From positions 992,001 to 1,056,000 of the forward strand of contig CAWDKV010000003.1 of NCBI GenBank assembly GCA_963803015.1: a stretch of 64,000 bases of DNA. Reading direction: 5' to 3'. Below the pieces are notes generated by a model. The model was not told the origin of the DNA. It did no database searches and saw nothing but the letters and a program-made list of their open reading frames with translations. Positions 27,395 to 35,974 of the stretch are shown here, one piece after another; position 1 is the stretch's first letter, and every line of letters starts with the position of its first letter. Source of the DNA: Berkiella sp963803015 (GTDB lineage: Bacteria; Pseudomonadota; Gammaproteobacteria; Berkiellales; Berkiellaceae). The position numbers and the translations under genes were made by a program.

Positions 27395-28303
27395 ATGAAA
27401 GAAGATAAACCGAGTCAAACAGCCCTTTGGATTGCCAAAGGGCTGCTCTATTTAGATAAAACCACCGCTATTTCAAATTACCTCGAACCTCAAGCCATAG
27501 AAATTTACAAAGCGTGTCTACAATTAGCTGATTCTGGATGGCTGGATAAATTGAGCCGCCCTTTTTATCAAAAAAAAATGCATTGGTTAGAAAGTGTTAC
27601 AATCCCAGGTATTTTTATCCACTATTTTTTAAGAAAACAGATCATCAAAAGATGGATGTTAGAAGCAATAGAGCAGAAAACACAACAAGTAGTAGTACTA
27701 GCTGCTGGGTTTGATGGGCTTGTGGCAACTTATTATAGCCAATATCCTGAAGTGAAATTTATTGAAATTGATCATCCTGCGACACAACAAGTTAAAAAAA
27801 AGGCTTTTTATCGTAATCACTTTGCATCACAAAATGTCTCATTTTTAAGTGCTGATTTATCAAAAAAATCGTTAAAAGAGGTGTTGCAAAACGCTCCGGA
27901 GTTAAATCGAGATTTAAAAACCTTTTTTATTATCGAAGGTCTGACGATGTATTTAACGCAGGAAGAGAACCTGCAACTTTTTCATGAAATAACCGATTTT
28001 TTTAAAAATGAATTGTTGGTTGCTTTTAGCTTTATGAAGAAGCAAGCCAATGGCAGCATTGATTTCAAACAAACCTCGATGATAACTAAATTATGGTTAA
28101 AGTATCAAAAAGAAGTTTTCAAATGGGGTTGCCCTTTAGCTGAACTTGAAGTTGAATTTTTGCGAAAAAATAATCTTAAACTAGTCGAGCTACTCTGTCC
28201 AAAAAATGAAGCTAACCTTTATAAAGGGATATTTTTAGAAACTGAAATCGCCGAAGGCGAATATCTGTGTTTAGCGAAAGGGGTAGGAGATAAAAATGAG
28301 TAA
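27395..28303 (+). CDS. SAM-dependent methyltransferase, leucine carboxyl methyltransferase (LCMT/PPM1) family
   Basis: A cytosolic protein of 302 residues. The SAM-binding start VVVLAAGFDGLVATYY (about residues 105-120) and the acidic strand end KFIEIDHPATQQVKKKAF match the PPM1/LCMT-like family, in which D or E after the second strand binds the SAM ribose. FIIEGLTMYLTQEE (near 183) is the family motif IV region. Bacterial members methylate carboxyl or hydroxyl groups of small molecules, often unknown. Its stop overlaps the start of the next gene by 8 bp, so it is translated together with the membrane-bound FAD oxidase, suggesting a shared pathway. Confidence 0.85.
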   Translation: MKEDKPSQTALWIAKGLLYLDKTTAISNYLEPQAIEIYKACLQLADSGWLDKLSRPFYQKKMHWLESVTIPGIFIHYFLRKQIIKRWMLEAIEQKTQQVVVLAAGFDGLVATYYSQYPEVKFIEIDHPATQQVKKKAFYRNHFASQNVSFLSADLSKKSLKEVLQNAPELNRDLKTFFIIEGLTMYLTQEENLQLFHEITDFFKNELLVAFSFMKKQANGSIDFKQTSMITKLWLKYQKEVFKWGCPLAELEVEFLRKNNLKLVELLCPKNEANLYKGIFLETEIAEGEYLCLAKGVGDKNE

Positions 28304-30317
28304 TATTGCTGTTTCGTTAACCAGTTTTATTTTGGGGATAGAATGTATTATCTTGTCTGGGCTTCTTCTCAATACCAAAACAGCAAGTTCAACTAAATAT
28401 TTAATTTTTGTCATTTTTCTTGGAATTGCACTGGCTTCTTTAACAAATAGCGTGGTGCAAGGCTTTTTTACGGAAGAAAGTTTCACGCGTCAATTATTAT
28501 GGAAAAGTGTTTTATGCATTGTGGGGGTGGTTGCCTGCTTTTTATATAGTGCTTCCTTAACTATCCTTTCTCCTGCTCGTTTTCGATATGGGCAGATCCT
28601 AATCTTGCTTTCATTCATCGCTTATTTAGCTATTGTTTTTTATTACCCTCACTTTAGTGTGGCTATTGGTTATTATTATTTTGCTGCACTCTTATTGTTT
28701 TTTGCACTATTGTCTGCTTATCGCCAAACTAAACATCGGCAAATAAGATATGGGATCTATGCTGTTATATTGGTTTCTTTAGCGCCTCTTTTTCAACAAT
28801 CTTTCCTTGAAGTCGGCAATATTACCGGCAACGTTGTTTATAACTTATTTATGATAATAGGTATTTATTTTTGTTATGTTGCATTAATTGCAGTATTGCA
28901 AAAACATTCAAAAGAAGGCTTTAGAGACGTCTATGTGAATGATTTGCACTCCAGATTGAATGAAACCGTGGTTTCCAAAGTCATTTATGCTGAAAAGGGA
29001 ATACCATTCAATAAAATAATTGAAAAGGCCTCTTTGAGTAATAAATCACTTAGCATTTGTGGTTATCGTCATGCTATGGGTGGGCAGCAATTTGCTGAAA
29101 AGAGTATTTTGCTAGATATGCACCATTATAATCGCGTATTAGATTTTAATAAAGAGAAAGGCACTATTAAGTGCCAGGCCGGAATTACTTGGCCTACTCT
29201 TTATACTTTTTTACAGAAAAAACAAAAGCGAGATAAGATCTGTTGGACTTTCTCCCAAAAACAAACAGGCGCGGATTATTTAACTTTAGGTGGGGCTCTT
29301 AGTGCTAACGTTCATGGCAGAGGATTATCGTTAAAGCCTTTTGTGCAAGATGTGCTTTCTTTTAATCTTATTGACGCCAAAGGACAACCCCATGCGGTTT
29401 CACGGACTAACAATCAGGCGCTTTTTCAATTAGCAATCGGCGGCTATGGATTATTTGGTCTTGTGACAGAAATTGAGATGCAGCTCGTAAAACGTCAAAT
29501 CGTACAAAGAAGAGTGGAGGTTATCTCAATAGATGACTTGCCCATGAAATTTGCTGAGCGTATTGACAAAGGTTTTATCTATGGTGATTTTCAATTTAAA
29601 ACCAATGAAAAATCAGACGATTATCTGAAAGTAGGCGTATTTTCTTGCTATCAGCCGGTAGAAGGGCCTCTTCCTCATAAAGAAAATCGTTTTCTACAAA
29701 GTGATGATTGGAATCGTTTACTTCTCTTAGCCCATATTGATAAGGAAAACGCGTTTAAGCGTTATAGCGATTATTATCTGACAACAGATGGCCAATGCTA
29801 TTGGTCAGATCTGCATCAGATGAGCTTTTATAACGATAAATATGTAGAGTATCTTCATTCTTTTTTACCAGCCTTTAGAGAAGGCTCTTTGATGATTACG
29901 GAAGTCTATGTTCCTCTCGATAAAATCGCTCAATTTATGAAGAATGTAGCCAATGATCCCAATCTAAGAGAAATGAATGTTGTCTATGGTACAGTGCGAT
30001 TAATCAAAAAAGATGATGAAACATTTATGCCTTGGGCAAAAGAAGACTTTGCTTGTATTATATTTAATTTACATGTACCGCATCATATGACGGGGTTTCA
30101 ATTTGCTGGAGATTACTTTTCAGGACTTATTGACCACGCTTTGGCTTTTGATGGCAGTTTTTACTTAACTTATCATCGCTTCGCAAGAAAAGATCAAATT
30201 CTCAAAGCTTATCCGCAATTTCCAGAATTTCTAGCTTTAAAATTAAAATACGACCCGCAAGAGCTATTTCAGAGTACCTGGTATCGCTATTATAAGAGAA
30301 TGTTTAGCAAGGATTAA
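28296..30317 (+). CDS. Membrane-domain and FAD-linked oxidase fusion protein
   Basis: A protein of 673 residues. Residues about 1-205 contain roughly seven hydrophobic helices with no recognised family. Residues about 235-670 form a flavoprotein of the FAD-binding type 4 (PCMH/VAO) family. LSICGYRHAMGGQQ begins the FAD domain, GALSANVHGRGLSL supplies the pyrophosphate-binding loop, and AIGGYGLFGLVTEIEMQL ends it. The substrate domain ends with the family-typical KYDPQELFQSTWYRYY. DprE1- and gulonolactone-oxidase-like enzymes share this build; the substrate is unknown. GGAG lies about 6 nt before the ATG, and the start overlaps the methyltransferase gene by 8 bp. A membrane anchor fused to the oxidase is unusual. 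It converges on the MFS gene with a 14-bp overlap. Confidence 0.8.
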   Translation: MSNIAVSLTSFILGIECIILSGLLLNTKTASSTKYLIFVIFLGIALASLTNSVVQGFFTEESFTRQLLWKSVLCIVGVVACFLYSASLTILSPARFRYGQILILLSFIAYLAIVFYYPHFSVAIGYYYFAALLLFFALLSAYRQTKHRQIRYGIYAVILVSLAPLFQQSFLEVGNITGNVVYNLFMIIGIYFCYVALIAVLQKHSKEGFRDVYVNDLHSRLNETVVSKVIYAEKGIPFNKIIEKASLSNKSLSICGYRHAMGGQQFAEKSILLDMHHYNRVLDFNKEKGTIKCQAGITWPTLYTFLQKKQKRDKICWTFSQKQTGADYLTLGGALSANVHGRGLSLKPFVQDVLSFNLIDAKGQPHAVSRTNNQALFQLAIGGYGLFGLVTEIEMQLVKRQIVQRRVEVISIDDLPMKFAERIDKGFIYGDFQFKTNEKSDDYLKVGVFSCYQPVEGPLPHKENRFLQSDDWNRLLLLAHIDKENAFKRYSDYYLTTDGQCYWSDLHQMSFYNDKYVEYLHSFLPAFREGSLMITEVYVPLDKIAQFMKNVANDPNLREMNVVYGTVRLIKKDDETFMPWAKEDFACIIFNLHVPHHMTGFQFAGDYFSGLIDHALAFDGSFYLTYHRFARKDQILKAYPQFPEFLALKLKYDPQELFQSTWYRYYKRMFSKD

Positions 30318-31545
30318 CTAAACTTTTAACCGCTCTCTTTTGTAGTGAGAAAAGCGTAAATCCTATTCCGCCGACAAACAATCCCATCGGAATAATCATT
30401 AATGCCTTGGTATAAGCAAGCGTTGAGTAAGTATAGGAAGTGGCTGTTTCACTTCCCTGTAACATCATAATTTTGCCGATGAGGCTATGAAAAAAGTAGC
30501 CAAAGGTCATGATAATCATATTCGCGCAAGCAGTCGTTAAAGCAACCAAGTTTTCTTTCACATAAGTACTGGCTTGATAAATCGCCAAGATTTGGTAAGC
30601 GCAAAAGATGCCTATTACAAAGAAGACAACAGGTAAGAGATTGATGGAATAAGAGCCATTTAAAAGTAAGAAAAAGGCAATTCCCATAATAAAAGCGCTG
30701 ATGATAATAAAGCCAATATAGGCTTTTGATTTTTCAGCAGCCCAGCTCAAAATAGGTGATCCAAAGCACATCCCTAAAAAGATCAAAGAAGGCAACGAGG
30801 CGGCAAGAGCATCATTCACGTTGTAAGCAGTTTTCAAATACTCTGTTCCCCAGACATCAGCAAAACCCTCTAAGGGGCCAACCATGCATCCTGCCAGTAA
30901 ACAGACAATAATCACTTGCGGATTACGTAATACGGTTTTAACGCTGGTTAACCAGCCTTGTTCAGAGGCTGTTACCTCTTGTTTCGGAGCAAGCAAAAAC
31001 AAGGTGATGGCCAGCAAAACACTAATGGCAATCATACAATGAATGACAACAGACCAATCGTAGGTTTGCATAAAATACTTAATCGGGAGTCCGCCATATA
31101 TTGCGCCAATCAAACCGCAAGTAACGGAACAACCTAAAACGAAAGTAAATTTTTCTTCTCTAAAGAACATACGAATAATTTTAAACACCCCAAGGATGGC
31201 GGCTGAAGATCCCATGCCAATTAAGAGTCGACCAATGCCTGGGTAGATCCAATTTTCCGCATATAAAAGCGGGAGTAACCCTACTGAAGTTAATAAAACA
31301 CAAATCGGTAAGACTAATCTTGGGCCAAATCTATCGAGTAAGATCCCAAGGGGGATATGCATGCCAGCATAACCAATGTAGTACAACCCAGAGTATTGAC
31401 CAAAAGCACTAGCGTCGATATGAAATTTTTCCATCAGATCTTTCATCATGATGCTGGGTAAGACACGAAGGATATATTGATATGCGTAAAAAAAGGAACC
31501 TAAGAACCACATGGTCCAGATAGTAAATTTGCGCTTTTCTTTCAC
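30304..31545 (-). CDS. Major facilitator superfamily transporter
   Basis: A twelve-helix inner-membrane carrier, about 413 residues from the GTG chosen here. The first helix is MWFLGSFFYAYQYILRVLPS, the loop 2-3 motif is GILLDRFGPRL, and there is a second copy-like region after a central cytoplasmic loop (QEVTASEQGW). Substrates cannot be read from sequence; the D-x-F-G-P-R motif is typical of phosphate-ester, nucleoside or organic-anion transporters common in Legionellales and Coxiella. A longer frame starts at 31614, but its first codons lie in a dispersed palindrome. An AAGGAG site at 31552-31557 lies 6 nt before the GTG at 31543-31545, which decides the start. Confidence 0.82.
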   Translation of the reverse strand: MKEKRKFTIWTMWFLGSFFYAYQYILRVLPSIMMKDLMEKFHIDASAFGQYSGLYYIGYAGMHIPLGILLDRFGPRLVLPICVLLTSVGLLPLLYAENWIYPGIGRLLIGMGSSAAILGVFKIIRMFFREEKFTFVLGCSVTCGLIGAIYGGLPIKYFMQTYDWSVVIHCMIAISVLLAITLFLLAPKQEVTASEQGWLTSVKTVLRNPQVIIVCLLAGCMVGPLEGFADVWGTEYLKTAYNVNDALAASLPSLIFLGMCFGSPILSWAAEKSKAYIGFIIISAFIMGIAFFLLLNGSYSINLLPVVFFVIGIFCAYQILAIYQASTYVKENLVALTTACANMIIMTFGYFFHSLIGKIMMLQGSETATSYTYSTLAYTKALMIIPMGLFVGGIGFTLFSLQKRAVKSLVNPC

Positions 31546-31573
31546 ACTAGGCTCCTTGACGAAACTTTTGTTG

Positions 31574-31644
31574 TATATCCTTCCCAGATGAATTTTCGGC
31601 ATTGTTGCTTGCACCTAACCGAAAAATCATCTGCTTTGGGTATA
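31574..31644. repeat. Dispersed palindromic repeat, short copy
   Basis: Two inverted 26-bp arms (31574-31599 and 31619-31644) surround a 19-nt spacer. The left arm contains CCTTCCCAGATGAATTTTCG and the right arm, read inverted, is TATACCCAAAGCAGATGATT followed by TTTCGG. The left arm shares 21 identical bases with 10533-10553; the right arm matches 48989-49014 in rnpB with one mismatch in 26. Confidence 0.8.
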
Positions 31645-31794
31645 ACATCACTTGCTAACTCTTATAAAATCGAATTCTATGCTAATGTGTAATCCCTGTA
31701 AATAACTATCTCCACTATGGCCGCTATTTGGTAACAAGTAGGCGCTTAATCGGTTAAAATGGGTCAAATGAAATTAGGGCGAGGTGCATAAATA

Positions 31795-32082
31795 ATGAAT
31801 GAAACTAACATTGGGCTGTTTGCGCAAGACAAAACGACACAAAATCAAATGCTCCATATTTTTACTTTATTATGGGCGCGATTTAAGCGGCAGAACCTAA
31901 GAGGAAAAAGTATCACCTTGCTATTTCTTATTCTGACAGGGGTGACGTTTGTGCTGTTTTTTTCAAGTTTATTAATATGGGTAGCTATTAAATTCTTTAT
32001 CAGTAAAGTTTTTTTAGGAGTGACGGAATGGTATTTAATGAAAACGCATATTGGGGATAAATCGACACAATCTATTGTTTAG
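31795..32082 (+). CDS. Small membrane protein
   Basis: A protein of 95 residues with a charged N-terminal 35 residues, a basic patch (RFKRQNLRGKS) and one long or two short hydrophobic helices (about 40-75). No family is recognised. GGGCGAGG lies about 10 nt before the ATG. The last 11 bp overlap the convergent gene. A cytoplasmic basic patch followed by a hydrophobic hairpin suggests an inner-membrane protein of the RDD or small accessory type, but no function can be assigned. Confidence 0.5.
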   Translation: MNETNIGLFAQDKTTQNQMLHIFTLLWARFKRQNLRGKSITLLFLILTGVTFVLFFSSLLIWVAIKFFISKVFLGVTEWYLMKTHIGDKSTQSIV

Positions 32083-33289
32083 GTTTTTTGGGATCAGGAC
32101 GAATATAAGTAGGTGGCTCGCCAGGTGGTGTCATTTTTCTCGGTCTTTTTTCTCCAAATTGCGTAGTAATATCTTTTCGTGGCTCTGTAGTATGCAGTCC
32201 TATTATTTTTTCAATTTCTTTTTGATTGTTATCTGGTAGCGTTTTAATAAGCGTAGCCAGTTTTGGGTCATTTTTTAAACTAAGCGCTAGGGCAAGTTGT
32301 ATTTCATTCGCCATTTTTTGTAGATCAGGATTTGTATTTTTAGTTTCTACAAAGCAAACATGATAGGTTTTCAAAAGTTCTACTAAATGGTCCACATTAT
32401 GATTAGCACTTTTCATCGCAGAATCTGCAACTGATGCCCAGTGTGTTTGATAATCCGAAATGGCGAGATAAGGCAATAATTTTTCTTGGACAGAGCTCTT
32501 CATTTTATCAAACTGTTCATATGCATTTTTCTTTAAGGCTTGCACAATCAGGGGGTTGAGTGCGGCATTTAATGTTGGCGAGCCTTTCCTTTCTTTATCG
32601 ATATTGGCATGTAGAGTGATAATCAAAGCGGATAATTCTGCAGCATTGGTAGTAGAAGACAATTTAGTTTCAGCTTCTTTTGCTATGACAGCTTCTAATT
32701 TATGGTGTAGGGGAGGCGTCAGCAGATTTTTATCTTCTTCGGGTCCTTTGAAAATATCATAATATTCTCTATGCAGTTTTAATAATGCTGATAAATCATA
32801 TTCGGTTTGTCTATCAAAGGCTTGCGCATCTTCTTGCCATTTATTGAGGCGAATAGAGAGTTCTAGAGTCGGTAAAGTCTCATCCATTAATTCTCGGGTT
32901 TCGGTAAGAATACGCAATTGTTTACTTAAAACGGCTTGATATTCAGCCATGGTGACAAGATCTGATATGCTAATGTTTGATAGATGTTGTTTGTTTTCAG
33001 AAATTAAAGTATTTAACTCTTTTTCTAACAAATCACGTTTTTCGGCTTTATTTTCTTCATGGTTCTCTGGTAGCTTGAGTTTCTGAGGATATTTTTCTAA
33101 ATCCAGTTTAAGGCTGGCAGCGTCATTTTGTAGAACGGTTAAATTTTTTTCAAGATCTGGTAGATTGCTGCGGATTTGCTCAATTTGCTCTCTGGCTTCA
33201 CTGCTTTTGAGTGCAGTTATAAATTTATTCAGCGATCCATATAAAGCTATCGCTTCTTGCAGTTCTTTGGTGTTGTCAGTTTGACTCAT
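32072..33289 (-). CDS. Coiled-coil protein of unknown function
   Basis: A protein of 405 residues, rich in Leu, Glu, Lys and Gln, with heptad-like coiled-coil stretches (about residues 5-130 and 150-270). There are no membrane segments and no signal peptide. The C-terminal 30 residues are basic and proline-rich (RPRKMTPPGEPPTY, then PDPKKPKQ). No family is recognised. Its size, helical character and position among effector-like genes make a secreted host-interacting protein possible, but there is no direct evidence. It follows the cytochrome bd operon on the same strand after a gap of about 100 bp. Confidence 0.6.
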   Translation of the reverse strand: MSQTDNTKELQEAIALYGSLNKFITALKSSEAREQIEQIRSNLPDLEKNLTVLQNDAASLKLDLEKYPQKLKLPENHEENKAEKRDLLEKELNTLISENKQHLSNISISDLVTMAEYQAVLSKQLRILTETRELMDETLPTLELSIRLNKWQEDAQAFDRQTEYDLSALLKLHREYYDIFKGPEEDKNLLTPPLHHKLEAVIAKEAETKLSSTTNAAELSALIITLHANIDKERKGSPTLNAALNPLIVQALKKNAYEQFDKMKSSVQEKLLPYLAISDYQTHWASVADSAMKSANHNVDHLVELLKTYHVCFVETKNTNPDLQKMANEIQLALALSLKNDPKLATLIKTLPDNNQKEIEKIIGLHTTEPRKDITTQFGEKRPRKMTPPGEPPTYIRPDPKKPKQ

Positions 33290-33369
33290 AAGGGTAGTCT
33301 TTGCGCATTCTATATTATTTAATAATAGCTTAGTTTTATCGCAAATTTATATGCTGATTTTCTGTCTAG

Positions 33370-33388
33370 TATACCCAAGCAGGGTATA
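33370..33388. repeat. Short palindrome matching the ends of the dispersed repeat
   Basis: TATACCC-AAGCA-GGGTATA is a 7-bp inverted repeat directly after the stop of the small cytochrome bd subunit. Its first 13 bases resemble the terminal unit TATACCCAAAGCAG of the dispersed palindromic repeat, so it may be a collapsed copy. Confidence 0.4.
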
Positions 33389-33505
33389 TCAATAAAATAA
33401 GGGATTCAAAACAGCCTTGAGTAGAAAAAGAGAGCCCGCAAAAAAGCCAAGACTGCCTAGCCAAATTAAAATAAACCAGAAGCCTTGGCTAATACATTTG
33501 TTCAT
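33389..33505 (-). CDS. Small cytochrome bd accessory subunit (CydX / DUF2474-like), 38 residues
   Basis: The 38-residue peptide has a short polar start (MNKCISQGF), then one hydrophobic helix with conserved-looking WFILIWLGSLG, and a short tail. Its ATG lies inside the last codons of the subunit II gene (17-bp overlap, other frame), which implies coupled translation. Tiny single-helix subunits (CydX, CydS or DUF2474 proteins) encoded directly after subunit II are known parts of cytochrome bd oxidases that stabilise the haems. DUF2474 is the type usually found with cyanide-insensitive oxidases, which fits the subunit I seen here. Confidence 0.7.
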   Translation of the reverse strand: MNKCISQGFWFILIWLGSLGFFAGSLFLLKAVLNPLFY

Positions 33506-34508
33506 GTCCCACTTTGCCTCTAAAAACATAATAAGAATAGGCGGTATAACCTAAAATGACAGGTATGATAAATAAGGTTCCCACTAATAAGAAAGATTGA
33601 GAAGTGCCCGCTGCTGCTGCTGCATGAAACGTGATAGCGTAAGGGATAATCCAAGGCCATAAGCCAACTATCAGTCCTGCAAAATTTAACAAGAACATCA
33701 TGATGGTAAAGATAAATGGCCAGTAATCATGTTTGCTTCTAATACTGCGCATAAAACCTATGATGCAAACACCAAGCAGTAAGGGAATAGGGGAAAGATA
33801 TAAAATGTTAGGCCAAGTATACCACCGATGATAAAAGTGAATATCTAAAAAAGGTGTCCAAAGACTTACGATACCAATAAAGAAAACAAAATAAGCAAGA
33901 ATATAGAGAGAAATTTTGCGCGCCCATTCTTGCGTTATACCATCAGTTTTGACAATTAACCAAGCGGCACCGAGTAAAGCATAGCCTACGATTAAAGCGA
34001 ATCCTGTAAAAAGTGAAAAGGCAGTGAGCCAATCAAAGGCGCCACCAGAAAAAGAGCGACCTTCAACGGATATGCCTTGGATAATGGCACCAAGAATAAC
34101 CCCCTGACAAAAAGTCGCAAAAAGCGAACCGTAGTGAAAAGCATAATCCCAAATAGCGCGTGAACCGAGCTCCGCTTTAAATCGAAACTCAAAAGCGACG
34201 CCTCTAAAAATCAATGCTACTAGCATGAAAATAACCGGGATATAAAGTGCAGAAGTCATGACAGCGTAAGCAAGCGGAAAGGCTGCAAATAATCCCCCTC
34301 CTCCTAAAACTAGCCAAGTCTCATTTCCATCCCAAAAAGGAGCAATGGAATTCATCATTTTAGATCGACAGGTATCCTCAGGAGCAAAAGGGAAAAGGAT
34401 GCCAATCCCTAAGTCAAAGCCATCTAGCAAGACATAAAGCGTAATAGCGACTAAGATTATCGCGCCCCAAATAAGAGGCAGATCAACTAGGTTTGAGAGG
34501 TTTAGCAT
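33489..34508 (-). CDS. cioB: Cytochrome bd-type quinol oxidase subunit II (CIO-type)
   Basis: An integral inner-membrane protein of 339 residues with about eight helices. The N-terminus holds LYVLLDGFDLGIG, the signature of CydB/CioB, followed by FWDGNETWLVLGGGGLFAAF. Together with subunit I it forms the cytochrome bd quinol oxidase that reduces oxygen to water at the membrane. The length is near the CioB size (E. coli CydB has about 379 residues). The start overlaps the subunit I gene by 26 bp, and its end overlaps the small subunit. The alternative symbol is cydB; I prefer cioB because the partner has a short quinol loop. Confidence 0.9.
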   Translation of the reverse strand: MLNLSNLVDLPLIWGAIILVAITLYVLLDGFDLGIGILFPFAPEDTCRSKMMNSIAPFWDGNETWLVLGGGGLFAAFPLAYAVMTSALYIPVIFMLVALIFRGVAFEFRFKAELGSRAIWDYAFHYGSLFATFCQGVILGAIIQGISVEGRSFSGGAFDWLTAFSLFTGFALIVGYALLGAAWLIVKTDGITQEWARKISLYILAYFVFFIGIVSLWTPFLDIHFYHRWYTWPNILYLSPIPLLLGVCIIGFMRSIRSKHDYWPFIFTIMMFLLNFAGLIVGLWPWIIPYAITFHAAAAAGTSQSFLLVGTLFIIPVILGYTAYSYYVFRGKVGHEQMY

Positions 34509-35916
34509 GCATCAGCTCCGGATGGGCGTTCGGGAAAATATGACTTAGAGTGACAGGGTTTTTGACGCCATGTTGTCCATAAATATCGTGCCATTCACCA
34601 ATAATAGGGCCTTTGGCAATCATATTGAGTATATAGTAAAAACCTGAACCAAAGATAAACGCATAGACAAGGATTAAAACGATAAGCGTAATCCCAACAA
34701 GGCTTGCAGGCACAGGAGATATCATGTCTTTGGTTAGAAGGAGCCCATATGTTAAGTAGGGTTGACGACCTACTTCGGTTACAAACCAGCCTGCGAGGAC
34801 GGCGATAAATCCAATAGGAGTTGTCGCTATGCACCAGTATTGAAACCAAGGTGTATTAAAAAGCCGCTTTTTCAAATAAAGAATAAGGGCAATGAGCCCA
34901 GTCAAAATCATTAATAGCCCCACGCCAACCATGACGCGAAAAGACCAAAACACCGTAGCGACGGGTGGTCTTTGGCCTTTTGGCCAGTTTTTTAAACCTT
35001 TTAACTCACCATTTGCATCGTGTGTGAGAATGAGGCTTGCTAGTTTAGGAATGGTAATCGCATATTTGGTCGTTTCAGTTTTTTCATCTGGCCAGCCAAA
35101 TAAGCACAAAGGCGCTCCGCGCTCTGTATCCCAGATCCCTTCCATCGCCATTACTTTGACCGGTTGATATTTCAAGGTATTCAAACCGTGTTGATCTCCT
35201 ACAAACAGTTGTAAGGGGGCAACAAATACCGCCATGAACATGGCCATCGCTAACATAATTCTGGCATGCTTTTCATGGCGCTTTTTTAATAAATACCAGG
35301 CACCGACGCCACCGACGACAAAAGCGGTGGTTAAATAAGAGGCGATAATCATATGGACAAAGCGATAAGGAAATGAAGGATTGAAAACAATTTTTAGCCA
35401 GCTTGTTGGGTAAAACAAGCCATCCACGCCAATTTCGTAACCATCTGGGGTGTGCATCCAGCTATTTGCAGATAAAATCCAAAAAGCAGAAATGAGAGTG
35501 CCTATCGCGACAATCAGTGTGGCGACAAAATGCATTTTTTTGCCTACTTTGTCCCAGCCGAACAACATTATGCCGAGAAAAGAAGCTTCTAAAAAGAAGG
35601 CAGTAAGCACTTCATAGCCGAGCAGGGGCCCCAGAATGTTCCCGACTTTATCAGAGAAGACAGACCAATTGGTGCCAAATTGATAAGACATGACAACACC
35701 CGAGACCACGCCCATGCCAAAAGTCACAGCGAAGATTTTTACCCAGAAGCGGTAAATTTCTTTATAAATGGGATGGTTTGTTTTGAGGTAAAAACCTTCG
35801 ACTACCGTTAGCCAGCTAGCAAGTCCAATTGTGAATGCAGGGAAAATAATATGAAAGCTGATGGTAAAGGCAAATTGGATACGCGGTAAGATGGCGGGAT
35901 CGATGTTCATGAACAT
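34483..35916 (-). CDS. cioA: Cytochrome bd-type quinol oxidase subunit I (CIO-type)
   Basis: A haem-carrying subunit of 477 residues, shorter than E. coli CydA (522) because the periplasmic quinol loop is reduced, the hallmark of the cyanide-insensitive CIO branch. Visible motifs are RIQFAFTISFHIIFPAFTIG with the first haem histidine (H22), FGMGVVSGVVMSYQFGTNW, the second histidine in RFVHMIIASY, and GWFVTEVGRQPYLTYGLL. A MFMN start offers ATGs at 35916 and 35910. It is the first gene of the operon with cioB and the DUF2474-like subunit. Such oxidases serve low-oxygen or nitric-oxide-stressed growth, which suits an intracellular life (inference). Confidence 0.92.
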   Translation of the reverse strand: MFMNIDPAILPRIQFAFTISFHIIFPAFTIGLASWLTVVEGFYLKTNHPIYKEIYRFWVKIFAVTFGMGVVSGVVMSYQFGTNWSVFSDKVGNILGPLLGYEVLTAFFLEASFLGIMLFGWDKVGKKMHFVATLIVAIGTLISAFWILSANSWMHTPDGYEIGVDGLFYPTSWLKIVFNPSFPYRFVHMIIASYLTTAFVVGGVGAWYLLKKRHEKHARIMLAMAMFMAVFVAPLQLFVGDQHGLNTLKYQPVKVMAMEGIWDTERGAPLCLFGWPDEKTETTKYAITIPKLASLILTHDANGELKGLKNWPKGQRPPVATVFWSFRVMVGVGLLMILTGLIALILYLKKRLFNTPWFQYWCIATTPIGFIAVLAGWFVTEVGRQPYLTYGLLLTKDMISPVPASLVGITLIVLILVYAFIFGSGFYYILNMIAKGPIIGEWHDIYGQHGVKNPVTLSHIFPNAHPELMHAKPLKPS

Positions 35917-35974
35917 AGTTACTCTGCTCTTAAAAAATTTAAAGATATTTTAGCGCATTTTTCTCAAGTGTACG

